Below, in pieces: positions 17,047-26,294 of a stretch of DNA of 64,000 nt. The DNA is from Fodinibius sp051746985 (lineage in GTDB: Bacteria; Bacteroidota; Rhodothermia; Balneolales; Balneolaceae), in assembly GCA_051746985.1 (NCBI GenBank), contig JBNJFP010000007.1:1-64000 (forward strand), given 5' to 3'. The notes under the pieces were generated by a model. The model was not told the origin of the DNA and searched no databases. It saw only the letters and a list, made by a program, of their open reading frames with translations. Within the stretch, counting starts at the first letter, position 1. Each line of letters starts with the position of its first letter. A program made the position numbers and the translations under genes.

Positions 17047-20000
17047 ATGAAAAAACTTTTTTTTACCGTTGGATTTTTATGCCTTATAGTTTCAGCATCT
17101 TTCAGCCAATCTGACGACCCTTTTGCCCGCTTCCCCTCCATTAGTCCCGACGGTTCTACTGTTGCCTTCTCCTATCAGGGCGACATCTGGACGGTACCTA
17201 CCGAAGGTGGACGTGCCTGGCGGCTAACCCTCCACGAGGCATACGAAGCGTATCCCAAATGGAGTCCGGAAGGTAATCAAATTGCCTTTACCAGCGACCG
17301 TCATGGCAACGATGATATTTTTGTAATGAATGAGGATGGCGGCCAAATCCAACAACTTACTCATCATTCAACAAATGACCAGCTTACCGGATGGACACCC
17401 GGAAATAGTGTTTTATTTACTACCAACAGACTGTTCAACCAGGTTGAGTGGGAACCAGAAATCCATACCATTGGCGCCGAAGGGGGAACACCGGAACGAT
17501 TTTTCAACTCTTTTGGGATGATGGCCGAGATGAGTCCCGACGGACGCTTTGTGGTTTTTGTGCAGGGATATAACGGTGAGTTCCGCAAGCGCTATCGGGG
17601 ATCAGCCAACAAAAACCTGTGGCTTTATGATGTAGAGAATGAGAGCTATCGTCAGCTTACCGAATTTGAGGGGAACGATATGTATCCCACATTCACCGAC
17701 AGCCGAACCGTGTATTTTCTGAGTGAACGTAATGGTGCTCATAATATCCATAAAGTAACCTTAAACGACGAAGGCAAGCCAAACTCAACGCCTGTTTCAG
17801 TTACCGATTACCAAGAAGATGGCATCCGCTATTTTGATATTGATGACGAAGAACAACGCATTGTCTATGAGCGAAAAACCGGGCTTTTTACCCTTGATCC
17901 TATGGAGGATGAAAGTCAAAAGCTGGAGTTTGACGTAACCGGAGATGAGCGATTTTATAATATTGAGCAAAAGACCTTTACCGATGATGCCCAAGAATTT
18001 GCCATATCGCCCAGTGGTGATTGGCTGGCGTTTGTCATCGAAGGTGAAATTTTCATCAAACATAACGATCCTAAGAAACGCCGGTCAGTAAAAGTTACCG
18101 ACCACCCGTATCGGGATCGGGATATTACCTTTTTTAATGATTCTACCCTTGTATTTGCCAGCGATCGGAATGGACAATATGATCTTTTCTCGATCCGCCC
18201 TTCCCAAAAAGACGTCAACAATCTCTTTGAAAGCCTTCAGTTCGAAACCAAACAACTCACCGATACAGAAGAAAACGAACGCAATCCGGTAGTTTCTCCC
18301 GACGGAGAAAAAGTGGCATACAACCGCGGTCGCGGTCAGTTAGTAGTGTCTGATATCAGCGGACGAGATGAGCTCGGAGAAGAAACAATCTTGCAAGATA
18401 ACGGATGGGCTACGGCCAGTGACGTGGCCTGGAGCCCAGATAACGAGTGGGTGGCCTATTCTATGCCCGACCTCGATTTCAATCACGAAATCTACATCCA
18501 TCCCGTTGACAATTCGGAAGAGCCAGAGAATATAAGCAAGCACCCACGCCCCGACCGGTCTCCGGTTTGGAGTCCCGACGGCAGCAAACTTGCCTTTGTT
18601 TCAAACCGCAACAATGGCGACGATGATGTCTGGTTTGCCTGGCTCAATAAGCGCGATTGGCAACGCACCCAGCTTAACTGGGATAAGAGCGAAGCCCCCG
18701 AAGTTGTTTCTCCCGAAGATACCGTGGGCGTAAATGTTGACATCGATTTCGACGGCTTATATAAGCGGCTCCATCAAGTAACATCGATGCCTGGTGATGA
18801 ATCGAATATTGCTATATCGGAAGATGGAAAAACATTCTATTTCGCAGCAGATGATACTGATGAAGATCTCTATCAGGTTAATTGGGATGGCAGCGAAATC
18901 AAGCCACTAACCGAGCAGGGAATTAATCCGAATGATGTACGCTTAAATACCGATTTAAACAACCTCTATTTTATGCATAGCGGAAGTAAAATCGCTCGGT
19001 TTAACCTTGATAAAAGCAATTTGGAACAACTCCCTTACCGGGCTCAAATGCAGGTAAATCATCAAGAGCAGCGAGAGCAAATTTTTGAAGAAGCCTGGAG
19101 AGAACTTGACGAAAATTTTTATGATCCCGATTTCCATGGGCAAGACTGGGAAGAGCTTAAAAAGCATTACAAACCCTGGGCTATGCAGGCCTCAACTGAT
19201 CGCGATTTTGAGGATGTAGTAAATATGATGTTGGGCGAACTTAACGCCAGTCATATGGGTTTTTACGGGTCTGATCGGGCCGAAACACAGGACACCCACA
19301 CTGGACTTACCGGTGCAGAGATCGAACCTGCCTCTGATGGCGTTCGAGTGGTTAGGGTAGTACCAAATTCACCGGCGTCACGAGAAGTAAGTGAACTTCA
19401 TCCCGGGGATCTTATCACAGCAGTCGATGGTCAAGAGGTTTCTGCTGTTGATAACTATTACAGCCTACTATCCGACAAGGTCGATACACCAACCCTGCTT
19501 CAGGTTGAAAATAGCGAGGGAGAATCTCGGGAGGTTGTCATTGAGCCAACCCGTGACCTTGGTAATGAGCTTTACACCGAATGGGTTGAAAAACGGAAAG
19601 AGTTGACCGAAGAATATTCCGACGGGCGATTGGGATACATCCACATAGAAGGGATGAACTGGCCCAGCTTTGAACGCTTCGAACGTGAATTGGTAGCAGC
19701 CGGAGAAGGAAAGGATGGCATTGTTATCGATGTACGCTATAATGGCGGCGGCTGGACCACTGACTACTTATTAACGGTGCTCAAGTATCGTCAGCATGCC
19801 TATACCATTCCTCGCGGTGCAGCTTCAGACTTATCAGAAAATAAAACTGACTTCCGTGAAAACTACCCTTATGGCGAACGACTGCCTTTTTCAAGCTGGA
19901 CCGAGGCATCCATCACGCTTGCCAACCAAAACAGCTATTCGAATGCCGAAATTTTCTCTCATGCTTACAAACAGTTAGATCTCGGGACTTTAGTTGGAGA

Positions 20001-20229
20001 ACCTACTTTTGGAGCTGTTATTTCAACCGGCGGTGCAGGCCTCATGGGCGGATCCTATGTGCGACTGCCGTTTCGAGGATGGTTTGTGAAAGATACGGAT
20101 CAAAATATGGATCGCGAACCCGCGGTGCCTGATGTCGAAATTGTAAACCCACCAGATTACCGAGCTGGGGAAGATGAACAGCTTAAAAAGGCTGTAGATG
20201 AATTACTGAATCAGCTGGAGGAAGAATAA
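17047..20229 (+). CDS. Tricorn-like serine protease (S41), secreted
   Basis: This large peptidase of 1060 residues starts with a signal peptide (MKKLFFTVGFLCLIVSASFS), so it acts in the periplasm or outside the cell. Residues about 25-600 form beta-propeller repeats of the PD40/WD40-like type (SPDGSTVAF, SPEGNQIAFTSDR, SPDGSKLAFVSNR). A tricorn core domain and a PDZ domain (about 760-850) precede the S41 catalytic domain with DVRYNGGGWTTDYL and the nucleophile Ser965 in NSYSNAEIF. Tricorn proteases degrade oligopeptides. The gene stands alone between two terminators. Confidence 0.93.
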   Translation: MKKLFFTVGFLCLIVSASFSQSDDPFARFPSISPDGSTVAFSYQGDIWTVPTEGGRAWRLTLHEAYEAYPKWSPEGNQIAFTSDRHGNDDIFVMNEDGGQIQQLTHHSTNDQLTGWTPGNSVLFTTNRLFNQVEWEPEIHTIGAEGGTPERFFNSFGMMAEMSPDGRFVVFVQGYNGEFRKRYRGSANKNLWLYDVENESYRQLTEFEGNDMYPTFTDSRTVYFLSERNGAHNIHKVTLNDEGKPNSTPVSVTDYQEDGIRYFDIDDEEQRIVYERKTGLFTLDPMEDESQKLEFDVTGDERFYNIEQKTFTDDAQEFAISPSGDWLAFVIEGEIFIKHNDPKKRRSVKVTDHPYRDRDITFFNDSTLVFASDRNGQYDLFSIRPSQKDVNNLFESLQFETKQLTDTEENERNPVVSPDGEKVAYNRGRGQLVVSDISGRDELGEETILQDNGWATASDVAWSPDNEWVAYSMPDLDFNHEIYIHPVDNSEEPENISKHPRPDRSPVWSPDGSKLAFVSNRNNGDDDVWFAWLNKRDWQRTQLNWDKSEAPEVVSPEDTVGVNVDIDFDGLYKRLHQVTSMPGDESNIAISEDGKTFYFAADDTDEDLYQVNWDGSEIKPLTEQGINPNDVRLNTDLNNLYFMHSGSKIARFNLDKSNLEQLPYRAQMQVNHQEQREQIFEEAWRELDENFYDPDFHGQDWEELKKHYKPWAMQASTDRDFEDVVNMMLGELNASHMGFYGSDRAETQDTHTGLTGAEIEPASDGVRVVRVVPNSPASREVSELHPGDLITAVDGQEVSAVDNYYSLLSDKVDTPTLLQVENSEGESREVVIEPTRDLGNELYTEWVEKRKELTEEYSDGRLGYIHIEGMNWPSFERFERELVAAGEGKDGIVIDVRYNGGGWTTDYLLTVLKYRQHAYTIPRGAASDLSENKTDFRENYPYGERLPFSSWTEASITLANQNSYSNAEIFSHAYKQLDLGTLVGEPTFGAVISTGGAGLMGGSYVRLPFRGWFVKDTDQNMDREPAVPDVEIVNPPDYRAGEDEQLKKAVDELLNQLEEE

Positions 20230-20252
20230 AGCATTAATTTTCCTATCATACC

Positions 20253-20287
20253 AAGCACCGATCATTTCTGGTCGGTGCTTTTTTTAT
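20253..20287 (+). terminator. Intrinsic terminator after tricorn-like gene
   Basis: Stem AAGCACCGA/TCGGTGCTT is followed by a T-run. The following 240 nt (20288-20529) show no gene or clear element. Confidence 0.85.
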
Positions 20288-20529
20288 GCACTATTGCAAA
20301 AGCGCCGTGCTGTAATTTGCAATGATGCAATACTTCTTAGGTCCGATATTTCAAAACTCTTTATTGAACTACAAACTGCCATCTGGGCACCCTAAATGGC
20401 TTCAATTTCTTGCTGAAATAATCGTTTTTGGCACATCTATTGCAGCTATACATATGCACACAACAAATTAGTGCATCACGCAAATAGTAGTTGTGCAGAT
20501 GCCCGATAAAAATATGAGAGGTTAACATT

Positions 20530-21570
20530 ATGAAAGCACTTGTTTATCACGGTCCCGGAAATCGCGCCTATGAAGAAAAACCGAAACCAGAAATTCAGGA
20601 GACCACAGACGCAGTCGTAAAAATTTCAAAAACTACTATTTGTGGTACCGATCTCCACATTATGAAGGGAGATGTTCCTGCTGTTAAAGATGGAACTACG
20701 CTTGGTCACGAAGGAGTAGGTATTATTGAAGAAGTTGGTGAAGGAGTATCCAATTTTAAAAAGGGTGATCATGTTTTAATTAGCTGTATTACTGCCTGCG
20801 GTAAATGTGACAACTGCAAAAAGCAGATGTACTCCCACTGCGAAGATGGTGGCTGGATTCTTGGTCACCTCATTGATGGCACCCAGGCCGAATACGTACG
20901 CATTCCTCATGCCGATACAAGTCTGTATCACATCCCCGAAGATGCTGATGAAGAAGCGTTAGTTATGCTTAGCGATATTTTACCAACCGGCTTCGAAGTT
21001 GGTGTACTTAATGGAAAAGTAAAACCCGGAGACGTTGTTGCTATCGTTGGAGCCGGTCCTATCGGCTTAGCTGCATTACTGACGGCCCAATTTTATTCCC
21101 CGGCCGAAATCATTATGGTTGATCTTGATGACAATCGCCTCAAAGTATCCAAAGAATTCGGGGCTACTGACACCGTCAAAAGTGGCGATGGAAACCCTAT
21201 CAAAAAAATAATGGAACTAACCAATGACAAAGGAGTGGATGTTGCGATTGAAGCCGTTGGGATTCCAGCCACTTTTGATATCTGCCAGGATATCATTAAA
21301 GCCGGTGGCCAGGTGGCTGTGGTAGGAGTTCACGGTACCAGCGTAGATTTAAAACTGGAAGAGCTGTGGATCAAAAACATCACTATGACTACAGGTCTGG
21401 TAGATACTTATACCATTCCCATGCTGATGAAAACCGTAGGTTCTGGTAAGCTGGAACCCGAACAACTCATCACTCATCATTTTAAACTCGATGATATCAT
21501 GGATGCCTATGATACCTTTGGCAACGCCGCCGAAGAAAAAGCTCTAAAAATCATCCTTGAAAATAAATAG
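20530..21570 (+). CDS. Zinc-dependent alcohol dehydrogenase
   Basis: This 346-residue medium-chain dehydrogenase oxidises an alcohol with NAD(P)+. The catalytic zinc ligand region is CGTDLHIMKG with GHEGVG. Four Cys (CGKCDNCKKQMYSHC) make the structural zinc site, and GAGPIGLAALL is the Rossmann nucleotide loop. The overall pattern is that of the broad zinc-type ADH group that uses secondary or short-chain alcohols; the precise substrate is not readable. Codon use and context show nothing unusual, and it is monocistronic with a terminator. Confidence 0.9.
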   Translation: MKALVYHGPGNRAYEEKPKPEIQETTDAVVKISKTTICGTDLHIMKGDVPAVKDGTTLGHEGVGIIEEVGEGVSNFKKGDHVLISCITACGKCDNCKKQMYSHCEDGGWILGHLIDGTQAEYVRIPHADTSLYHIPEDADEEALVMLSDILPTGFEVGVLNGKVKPGDVVAIVGAGPIGLAALLTAQFYSPAEIIMVDLDDNRLKVSKEFGATDTVKSGDGNPIKKIMELTNDKGVDVAIEAVGIPATFDICQDIIKAGGQVAVVGVHGTSVDLKLEELWIKNITMTTGLVDTYTIPMLMKTVGSGKLEPEQLITHHFKLDDIMDAYDTFGNAAEEKALKIILENK

Positions 21571-21592
21571 CTAACCTTCAACCAATTTTTAT

Positions 21593-21622
21593 AAAAGCCC
21601 GTACTTTTGTGCGGGCTTTTCT
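21593..21622 (+). terminator. Intrinsic terminator after alcohol dehydrogenase
   Basis: Stem AAAAGCCCGTA/TGCGGGCTTTT (one G-T pair) with a 6-nt loop is followed by a short T-rich tail. Confidence 0.85.
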
Positions 21623-21644
21623 TATTTGCCGAGATACGTTTTGA

Positions 21645-22209
21645 TATAACAATCAAAACTTTTTAGCCACCCTTTCCCTAATTCCCACAAATGATGACTT
21701 TGAACAAACAACCCTCTCCCCTAAGTTTGGGCTTGTTCTTAAACCCATCGAGGAGAAAGTTTCGATTTTTGCTAACTACATGAACAGCTTTAACAACGTG
21801 GCTCCCGTTATGCAAAGAGACGGCACCGTTGAAAACTTTTCCCCAAAACAGGCCAACCAATGGGAAGTAGGCATAAAATCAAGTTTGTTTGATGATCATC
21901 TTACTGTCCCAATCAGTTATTATGACATTAATGTAACAGACGTAGTACGCTCCGATCCCGACCGACCACAATTTCAAATTCAGGATGGTGAGGAGTTCAG
22001 CCGTGGCATAGAACTTAACCTGAATGCCTCTCCGGTTAATGGATTGAACATCACGGCAGGTTATAGCCGTAACGACAGCGAAATTACCCGCACCAGTACT
22101 CCGGGATTTCAAGACCGCCGTCCCAAAGAAGCTGGTCCCTTAGACTTGAAAAATGGCTGGATCAGTTATCGCTTTACAAGTCGCTCACTTAAAGGATTTG
22201 GCGAAAATT
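21645..22209 (+). pseudogene. C-terminal fragment of a TonB-dependent siderophore receptor
   Basis: The open frame gives beta-barrel strands typical of a siderophore receptor: KFGLVLKPIEEKVSIFANY, 'FSPKQANQWEVGIKSSLFDD', then GIELNLNASPVNGLNITAGYS. The recognisable similarity starts about 21687. Plug, signal peptide and roughly two thirds of the barrel are missing, and the last strands are lost at about 22205, where the sequence passes directly into a PepSY-associated membrane protein in another frame. It is a remnant, not a functional receptor. Confidence 0.8.
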
Positions 22210-22368
22210 ATCGCTTTTTTTGCGAGCCTGATATGTGCCAGCCTGCCGGTTACCGGTTGTATCATTTGGTGGGATCGCAAGAAACGTAAATGGGCACGCA
22301 AGGAACGGTTGAGAAAACGTAGTAAAAAAGCTGCTCCATCACGAAAACGCGTTCCGTATATAAAATAA
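22200..22368 (+). pseudogene. C-terminal fragment of a PepSY-associated membrane protein
   Basis: The frame reads AFFASLICASLPVTGCIIWW and then a run of Lys/Arg (RKKRKWARKERLRKRSKK) to a stop at 22366. This is the last membrane helix and basic tail of a PepSY-TM protein of the kind found directly downstream of siderophore receptors, where it helps reduce or handle iron. The join to the receptor fragment in the +0/+1 frames suggests one deletion that removed the end of the receptor and nearly all of this gene. Confidence 0.65.
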
Positions 22369-22463
22369 AATTACCAGTCCACCCGATGGTTTACATGGAA
22401 TTATGCAGTGCTAAGCTTTCGCGATCAGCACATCTTAACCTGTCATCTATCTTTTCCAACACA

Positions 22464-22485
22464 GTCGGGAATCATCCCGGCCTAC
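22464..22485. repeat. REP-like palindrome with GTAG tetranucleotide
   Basis: On the minus strand the sequence is GTAG-GCCGGGATGATTCCCGAC: a GTAG box followed by an imperfect 18-nt palindrome. This is the layout of REP elements moved by RAYT transposases. No RAYT gene is in the window. Confidence 0.5.
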
Positions 22486-22572
22486 ATTTTCATTGCTGTC
22501 AAATCCAGCTGATACAACTCAGTTGGAATTTATGTTCCCAAATCTTCCAAAAGAAATAGCTGCATCTATAAA

Positions 22573-22588
22573 TTTAGTCTTGGCTAAA
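22573..22588. promoter_or_regulatory. DtxR-type operator 1
   Basis: TTTAGTCTTGGCTAAA is a 16-bp palindrome (TTTAGYYWWRRCTAAA), 55 nt upstream of the TonB receptor start codon. It resembles the TTAG...CTAA sites of DtxR/MntR-family repressors. A second site of the same form lies 39 bp away, and a DtxR-family gene lies just after the receptor. Confidence 0.6.
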
Positions 22589-22611
22589 TATTTATTAAGT
22601 CTTATATTATT

Positions 22612-22627
22612 TTTAGTTAAGGCTAAA
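22612..22627. promoter_or_regulatory. DtxR-type operator 2
   Basis: TTTAGTTAAGGCTAAA follows the same TTTAGYYWWRRCTAAA form as site 1 and ends 15 nt before the receptor start codon. Binding here would block transcription or initiation. Centre-to-centre distance to site 1 is 39 bp. Confidence 0.6.
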
Positions 22628-22642
22628 TAATATATTCACATT

Positions 22643-25040
22643 GTGAAACTTCTTGCCCAATTATTTCTTTTCTTCTTTCTCATCCCAATATCAGGACTTG
22701 CCCAATCTAATGGAGGTACAATCCAAGGCACGGTTAGCAGCAGTGGACAGTCTGTGGCCGGAGCAAATGTAGCTGTAGATGACATTCAAAAAGGGGCGCC
22801 AACCGATGAAGATGGGACATTTATCATTGAAGACATTGCATCCGGCACTTACGAGCTAACTGTTTCTGCGGTGGGATTTTGGACTCATACTCAGGAAGTA
22901 TCAGTACAAAAAGATGAGCTGATAAATTTAGAAATCAGCTTAAAACCCAAAACACAACAGCTTGATCAAGTTGTAGTGACCGGAACAATGCGCGAAACGT
23001 TTGTCAAAGAAAGTCCGGTTAAGGTACAGGTTGTAAGCAATGAACACCTCACAAAGACCGGAGCTAACAACTTTATGGAATCGGTCAATTTTTTGAACGG
23101 GCTTTACCAAGAAGTCAGCTGCGGAGTTTGCGAAACCAACAGCGTGCGCATCAACGGAATGGACGGGCCCTACACCGCTGTGCTTATTGACGGCATGCCG
23201 ATAATGGGAGCTTTGGCTTCGGTCTATGGACTCAATGGAATCAACACCAGCAGCATTCGAAATATCGAAATTATCAAAGGACCAAATTCCACGTTATATG
23301 GCTCCGAGGCGATGGGCGGGGTGATTAACATTATCACGAAAGACCCAGCGTCAGCACCACGATTGGCTTTTGATGGATCGTTCTCTACCCATGAAGAAGC
23401 AAACGCATCACTCACCCACTCTTCTGAATGGGATAATACCGAAACGCTGATCGGCCTGGACGGCACCTATTTTGATAGATTTTTGGATCACAATGAGGAT
23501 GGATTTGCGGATGTAACCAAACGCAAGAAGTTGTCACTGTTTAACAAGTGGAGTTTTGATCGCTCACAGGCGCGACAATTCGATCTGGCCTTTAAGCTCT
23601 ACTTGGAAGACCGGCTGGGAGGTACCGAAGACTACAGCAAGAATCTACGTGGCAGCGATCAGGTTTACGGAGAATCAATTACCACAAACAGATTTGAGAT
23701 GTTGGGAACGTATGACTTGCCCATTTCATCGGAGGATATTCGGACGGAATTTTCATACAGCTACCATCAACAAGACAGCTATTACGGAGATTACCATTAC
23801 ACCGCCGATCAACAGATTTATTTCACAAATTTGATTTGGGATAAAAGCTTTACTCCTTGGCAACAATTACTGGTGGGAGCCACTTCACGGGTAGATGCGC
23901 TGAATCAAACCTTTGATGAGATTCAACTTGAAGAAGGCTCCCGCGACGTGCGGTTCATTCCGGGAATTTTCAGTCAATACGAGCATAATTTCAGCGAAAA
24001 TATCAAAGCTTTGGCAGGTATGCGGATTGATCATTACGACGATCACGGATTTATTTTTTCGCCCCGTGCCAACACTAAATTCGATTTCTCTGACCACACT
24101 ACGCTTCGTCTCAATGGTGGAACAGGGTTTCGAATTGTCAATCTTTTCACGGAAGAGCACGAAGCGCTTACCGGGTCACGCCGCGTCGTCATCGAAGAAG
24201 AACTGAATCCCGAGCGATCGGTCAACGGAACCATAAATTTAAACCAGATTGTAGATATCGGAATAAGTGTACTGAACATAGACCTTGACCTTTTTTACTC
24301 GCATTTTAGTAACCAAATCATCCCCGATTATTCACAAGCCAACGAAATTCGGTATCAAAACCTTGAGGGGTTTTCAGTTTCCCGCGGCATATCGCTAAGC
24401 GCGGCACACAACTTCCCCGGGCCGCTCCAATATTCCGTGGGATTTACCTACCAGGATGTCTTTGAATCAAATAACGGCAATCGCTCGGCCATCCATTTTG
24501 CGCCGGAATGGTCCGGCGTTNNNNNNNNNNNNNNNNNNNNNNNNNNNNNNNNNNNNNNNNNNNNNNNNNNNNNNNNNNNNNNNNNNNNNNNNNNNNNNNN
24601 NNNNNNNNNNNNNNNNNNNNCCGCTCCAATATTCCGTGGGATTTACCTACCAGGATGTCTTTGAATCAAATAACGGCAATCGCTCGGCCATCCATTTTGC
24701 GCCGGAATGGTCCGGCGTTTTTACGGCCGATTATACCATCCCCAAAACAGAGATTTCCATAAATTATTCTGGTCGAGTTGTTGGAAATATGAAACTGCCC
24801 GAATACCCAGGGTATATTAATGAATCCCCAGTGTTCTCAGAACATAATCTCAAGCTAAGCCGTACTTTTGGGCAATCAGTAACCGCCTATATTACTGCCC
24901 AAAACCTCGGTAATTACACTCAGGCGAATCCCATTATTGCACCTGACCGCCCATTCAGTGATGATTTTGCCACTGATCACGTCTATGGTCCAATGCAGGG
25001 TCGTCGATTTTTGGTGGGATTACAACTGCAATTAAAATAG
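22643..25040 (+). CDS. TonB-dependent receptor, probable metal uptake
   Basis: An outer-membrane active transporter. The start is GTG at 22643, giving a signal peptide (VKLLAQLFLFFFLIPISGLA). A carboxypeptidase-regulatory-like domain follows (about 24-115), then the TonB box VVVTGTMRE, the plug with 'SCGVCETNSVRINGMDG' and GPNSTLYGSEAMGGVINII, and the barrel ending in RRFLVGLQLQLK. The 100-N gap at 24521-24620 is flanked by the same 99 bp. Deleting 199 bases restores one frame of about 732 residues, so the gene is intact. Two DtxR-type palindromes precede it and an MntR-like gene converges 7 nt downstream, which points to iron or manganese as cargo. Confidence 0.88.
24521..24620. other. Assembly gap 1 (100 N), false
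   Basis: The 99 bp at 24422-24520 recur exactly at 24621-24719. The gap is an unmerged contig overlap, not missing sequence. Collapsing it restores the TonB receptor frame. Confidence 0.9.
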
Positions 25041-25047
25041 AGAACTA

Positions 25048-25704
25048 TTACAGCTCGGCTATAAAAATATTCTTTGCCACATCGTTGCCGATGACCTGCT
25101 TTTTGCCCTCAACAAGTAGTGTAATGGGACCGTCAAAGGGAGCCTTTTCCTGTATTTCTATTTTTATGCCAGGCAGCAATCCGATCTTTTCGAGATAACG
25201 AAGTACCTCTGGGTCCTGATCTTTTACGCGGCTCACCATATACTCCTTTTCAGCATCGCCTTCAATCAATGGTTCGGCATTCATTTCGGGCATCAATCCC
25301 TCTTTGGTGGGGATAGGATCGCCGTGGGGATCGTGGGTGGGGTCGTCGAGCAGTTGCGCAATTTTGTCTTCAAAACGCTCCGATATATGGTGCTCCAGTT
25401 TTTCGGCTTCGTCATGAACCTCATCCCAGGAATAGCCCATCACCTCCAACAGATACAACTCCAGCAGCCGGTGATGACGAATAATTTCAAGTGCAATTTT
25501 TTTTCCCGAATCGGTCAGCCGGGCTCCCTTATACGATTGATAATCGACCAATCCCATTTTATCGAGCCGTTTGATCATATTCGTCGCCGAAGCTGACGAG
25601 ACCTCGAGGGATTCTGCTATTTTTGTTGTAGAAGCCCCTTTTTTTTCATTTTGAAGGGTATAAATAGCTTTTAAATAATCTTCAACGGCCTGACTTAATA
25701 CCAT
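25048..25704 (-). CDS. DtxR-family metal-dependent repressor, MntR-like
   Basis: This 218-residue regulator has an N-terminal winged helix (about 1-70: KIAESLEVSSASATNMIKRL), a dimerisation and metal-binding helix pair (IIRHHRLLELYLLEV, HDEAEKLEHHIS) and a C-terminal FeoA/SH3-like domain (about 150-218). At the position of DtxR Cys102 there is Glu (EAEKLEH), as in manganese-sensing MntR, so Mn2+ is the likelier effector than Fe2+. It converges with the TonB receptor, whose promoter carries two fitting palindromes. Its own promoter has no obvious such site. Confidence 0.9.
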   Translation of the reverse strand: MVLSQAVEDYLKAIYTLQNEKKGASTTKIAESLEVSSASATNMIKRLDKMGLVDYQSYKGARLTDSGKKIALEIIRHHRLLELYLLEVMGYSWDEVHDEAEKLEHHISERFEDKIAQLLDDPTHDPHGDPIPTKEGLMPEMNAEPLIEGDAEKEYMVSRVKDQDPEVLRYLEKIGLLPGIKIEIQEKAPFDGPITLLVEGKKQVIGNDVAKNIFIAEL

Positions 25705-25782
25705 ACTGTTAACTTTTTTGGCAGGTTTTAAACAACAGCAAATATATTAATTCGATGATATGATTGCAGTTTATTTATCCTG

Positions 25783-26283
25783 CTAATTTACCGACACCCC
25801 ATGTTGGCCTAAATACTCTTTAAAGTCTAACTCATCAAATAAATCGCTACCTACATACGCCAATAGCTTGTCAAAAACTTTAGCTTCAATAAATCCGGGC
25901 TGTGTGCCAAGCGTTTCTCCATCAGAATCGATAAAAATCATTGTTGGGGTACCGCTAACCCGGAACTTTCGACTAAGCATTTGCTGGGTAAATTCCTCAT
26001 CATTGAAAACCAATTTTTTATCTGATTCAATGTCAACGCGCACCGGATGAAAATACTTCGTAAGACTATCCTGAACCGACTGCTGTGGAAATACTTGCTT
26101 GTTCATTTTTTTACAATAACCGCACCACTCGGCCTCAGCATAAATAAAAACCTTTTTTCCTGTTTCTGATGCCTGATCTTGTGCCTCCTCCAATGACATC
26201 CACTCAATGGATTGGGCCGCAGCATTAGATCCAACCAATAAAAACCCTATTAACGTTAATAAAGCAATCCGTTTAATCATCAA
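25783..26283 (-). CDS. Secreted thioredoxin-fold protein
   Basis: A 166-residue protein with a signal peptide (cleavage near GSNAAAQ) and a thioredoxin_7-like fold. The active site is AEWCGYCKKM and the cis-Pro region is SGTPTMIFID. It probably acts as a periplasmic disulfide reductase. The gene lies 11 nt after the phosphatase gene on the same strand and is likely cotranscribed with it; the functional link between the two is unclear. Confidence 0.88.
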   Translation of the reverse strand: MMIKRIALLTLIGFLLVGSNAAAQSIEWMSLEEAQDQASETGKKVFIYAEAEWCGYCKKMNKQVFPQQSVQDSLTKYFHPVRVDIESDKKLVFNDEEFTQQMLSRKFRVSGTPTMIFIDSDGETLGTQPGFIEAKVFDKLLAYVGSDLFDELDFKEYLGQHGVSVN

Positions 26284-26294
26284 TTTTCCTTTTC

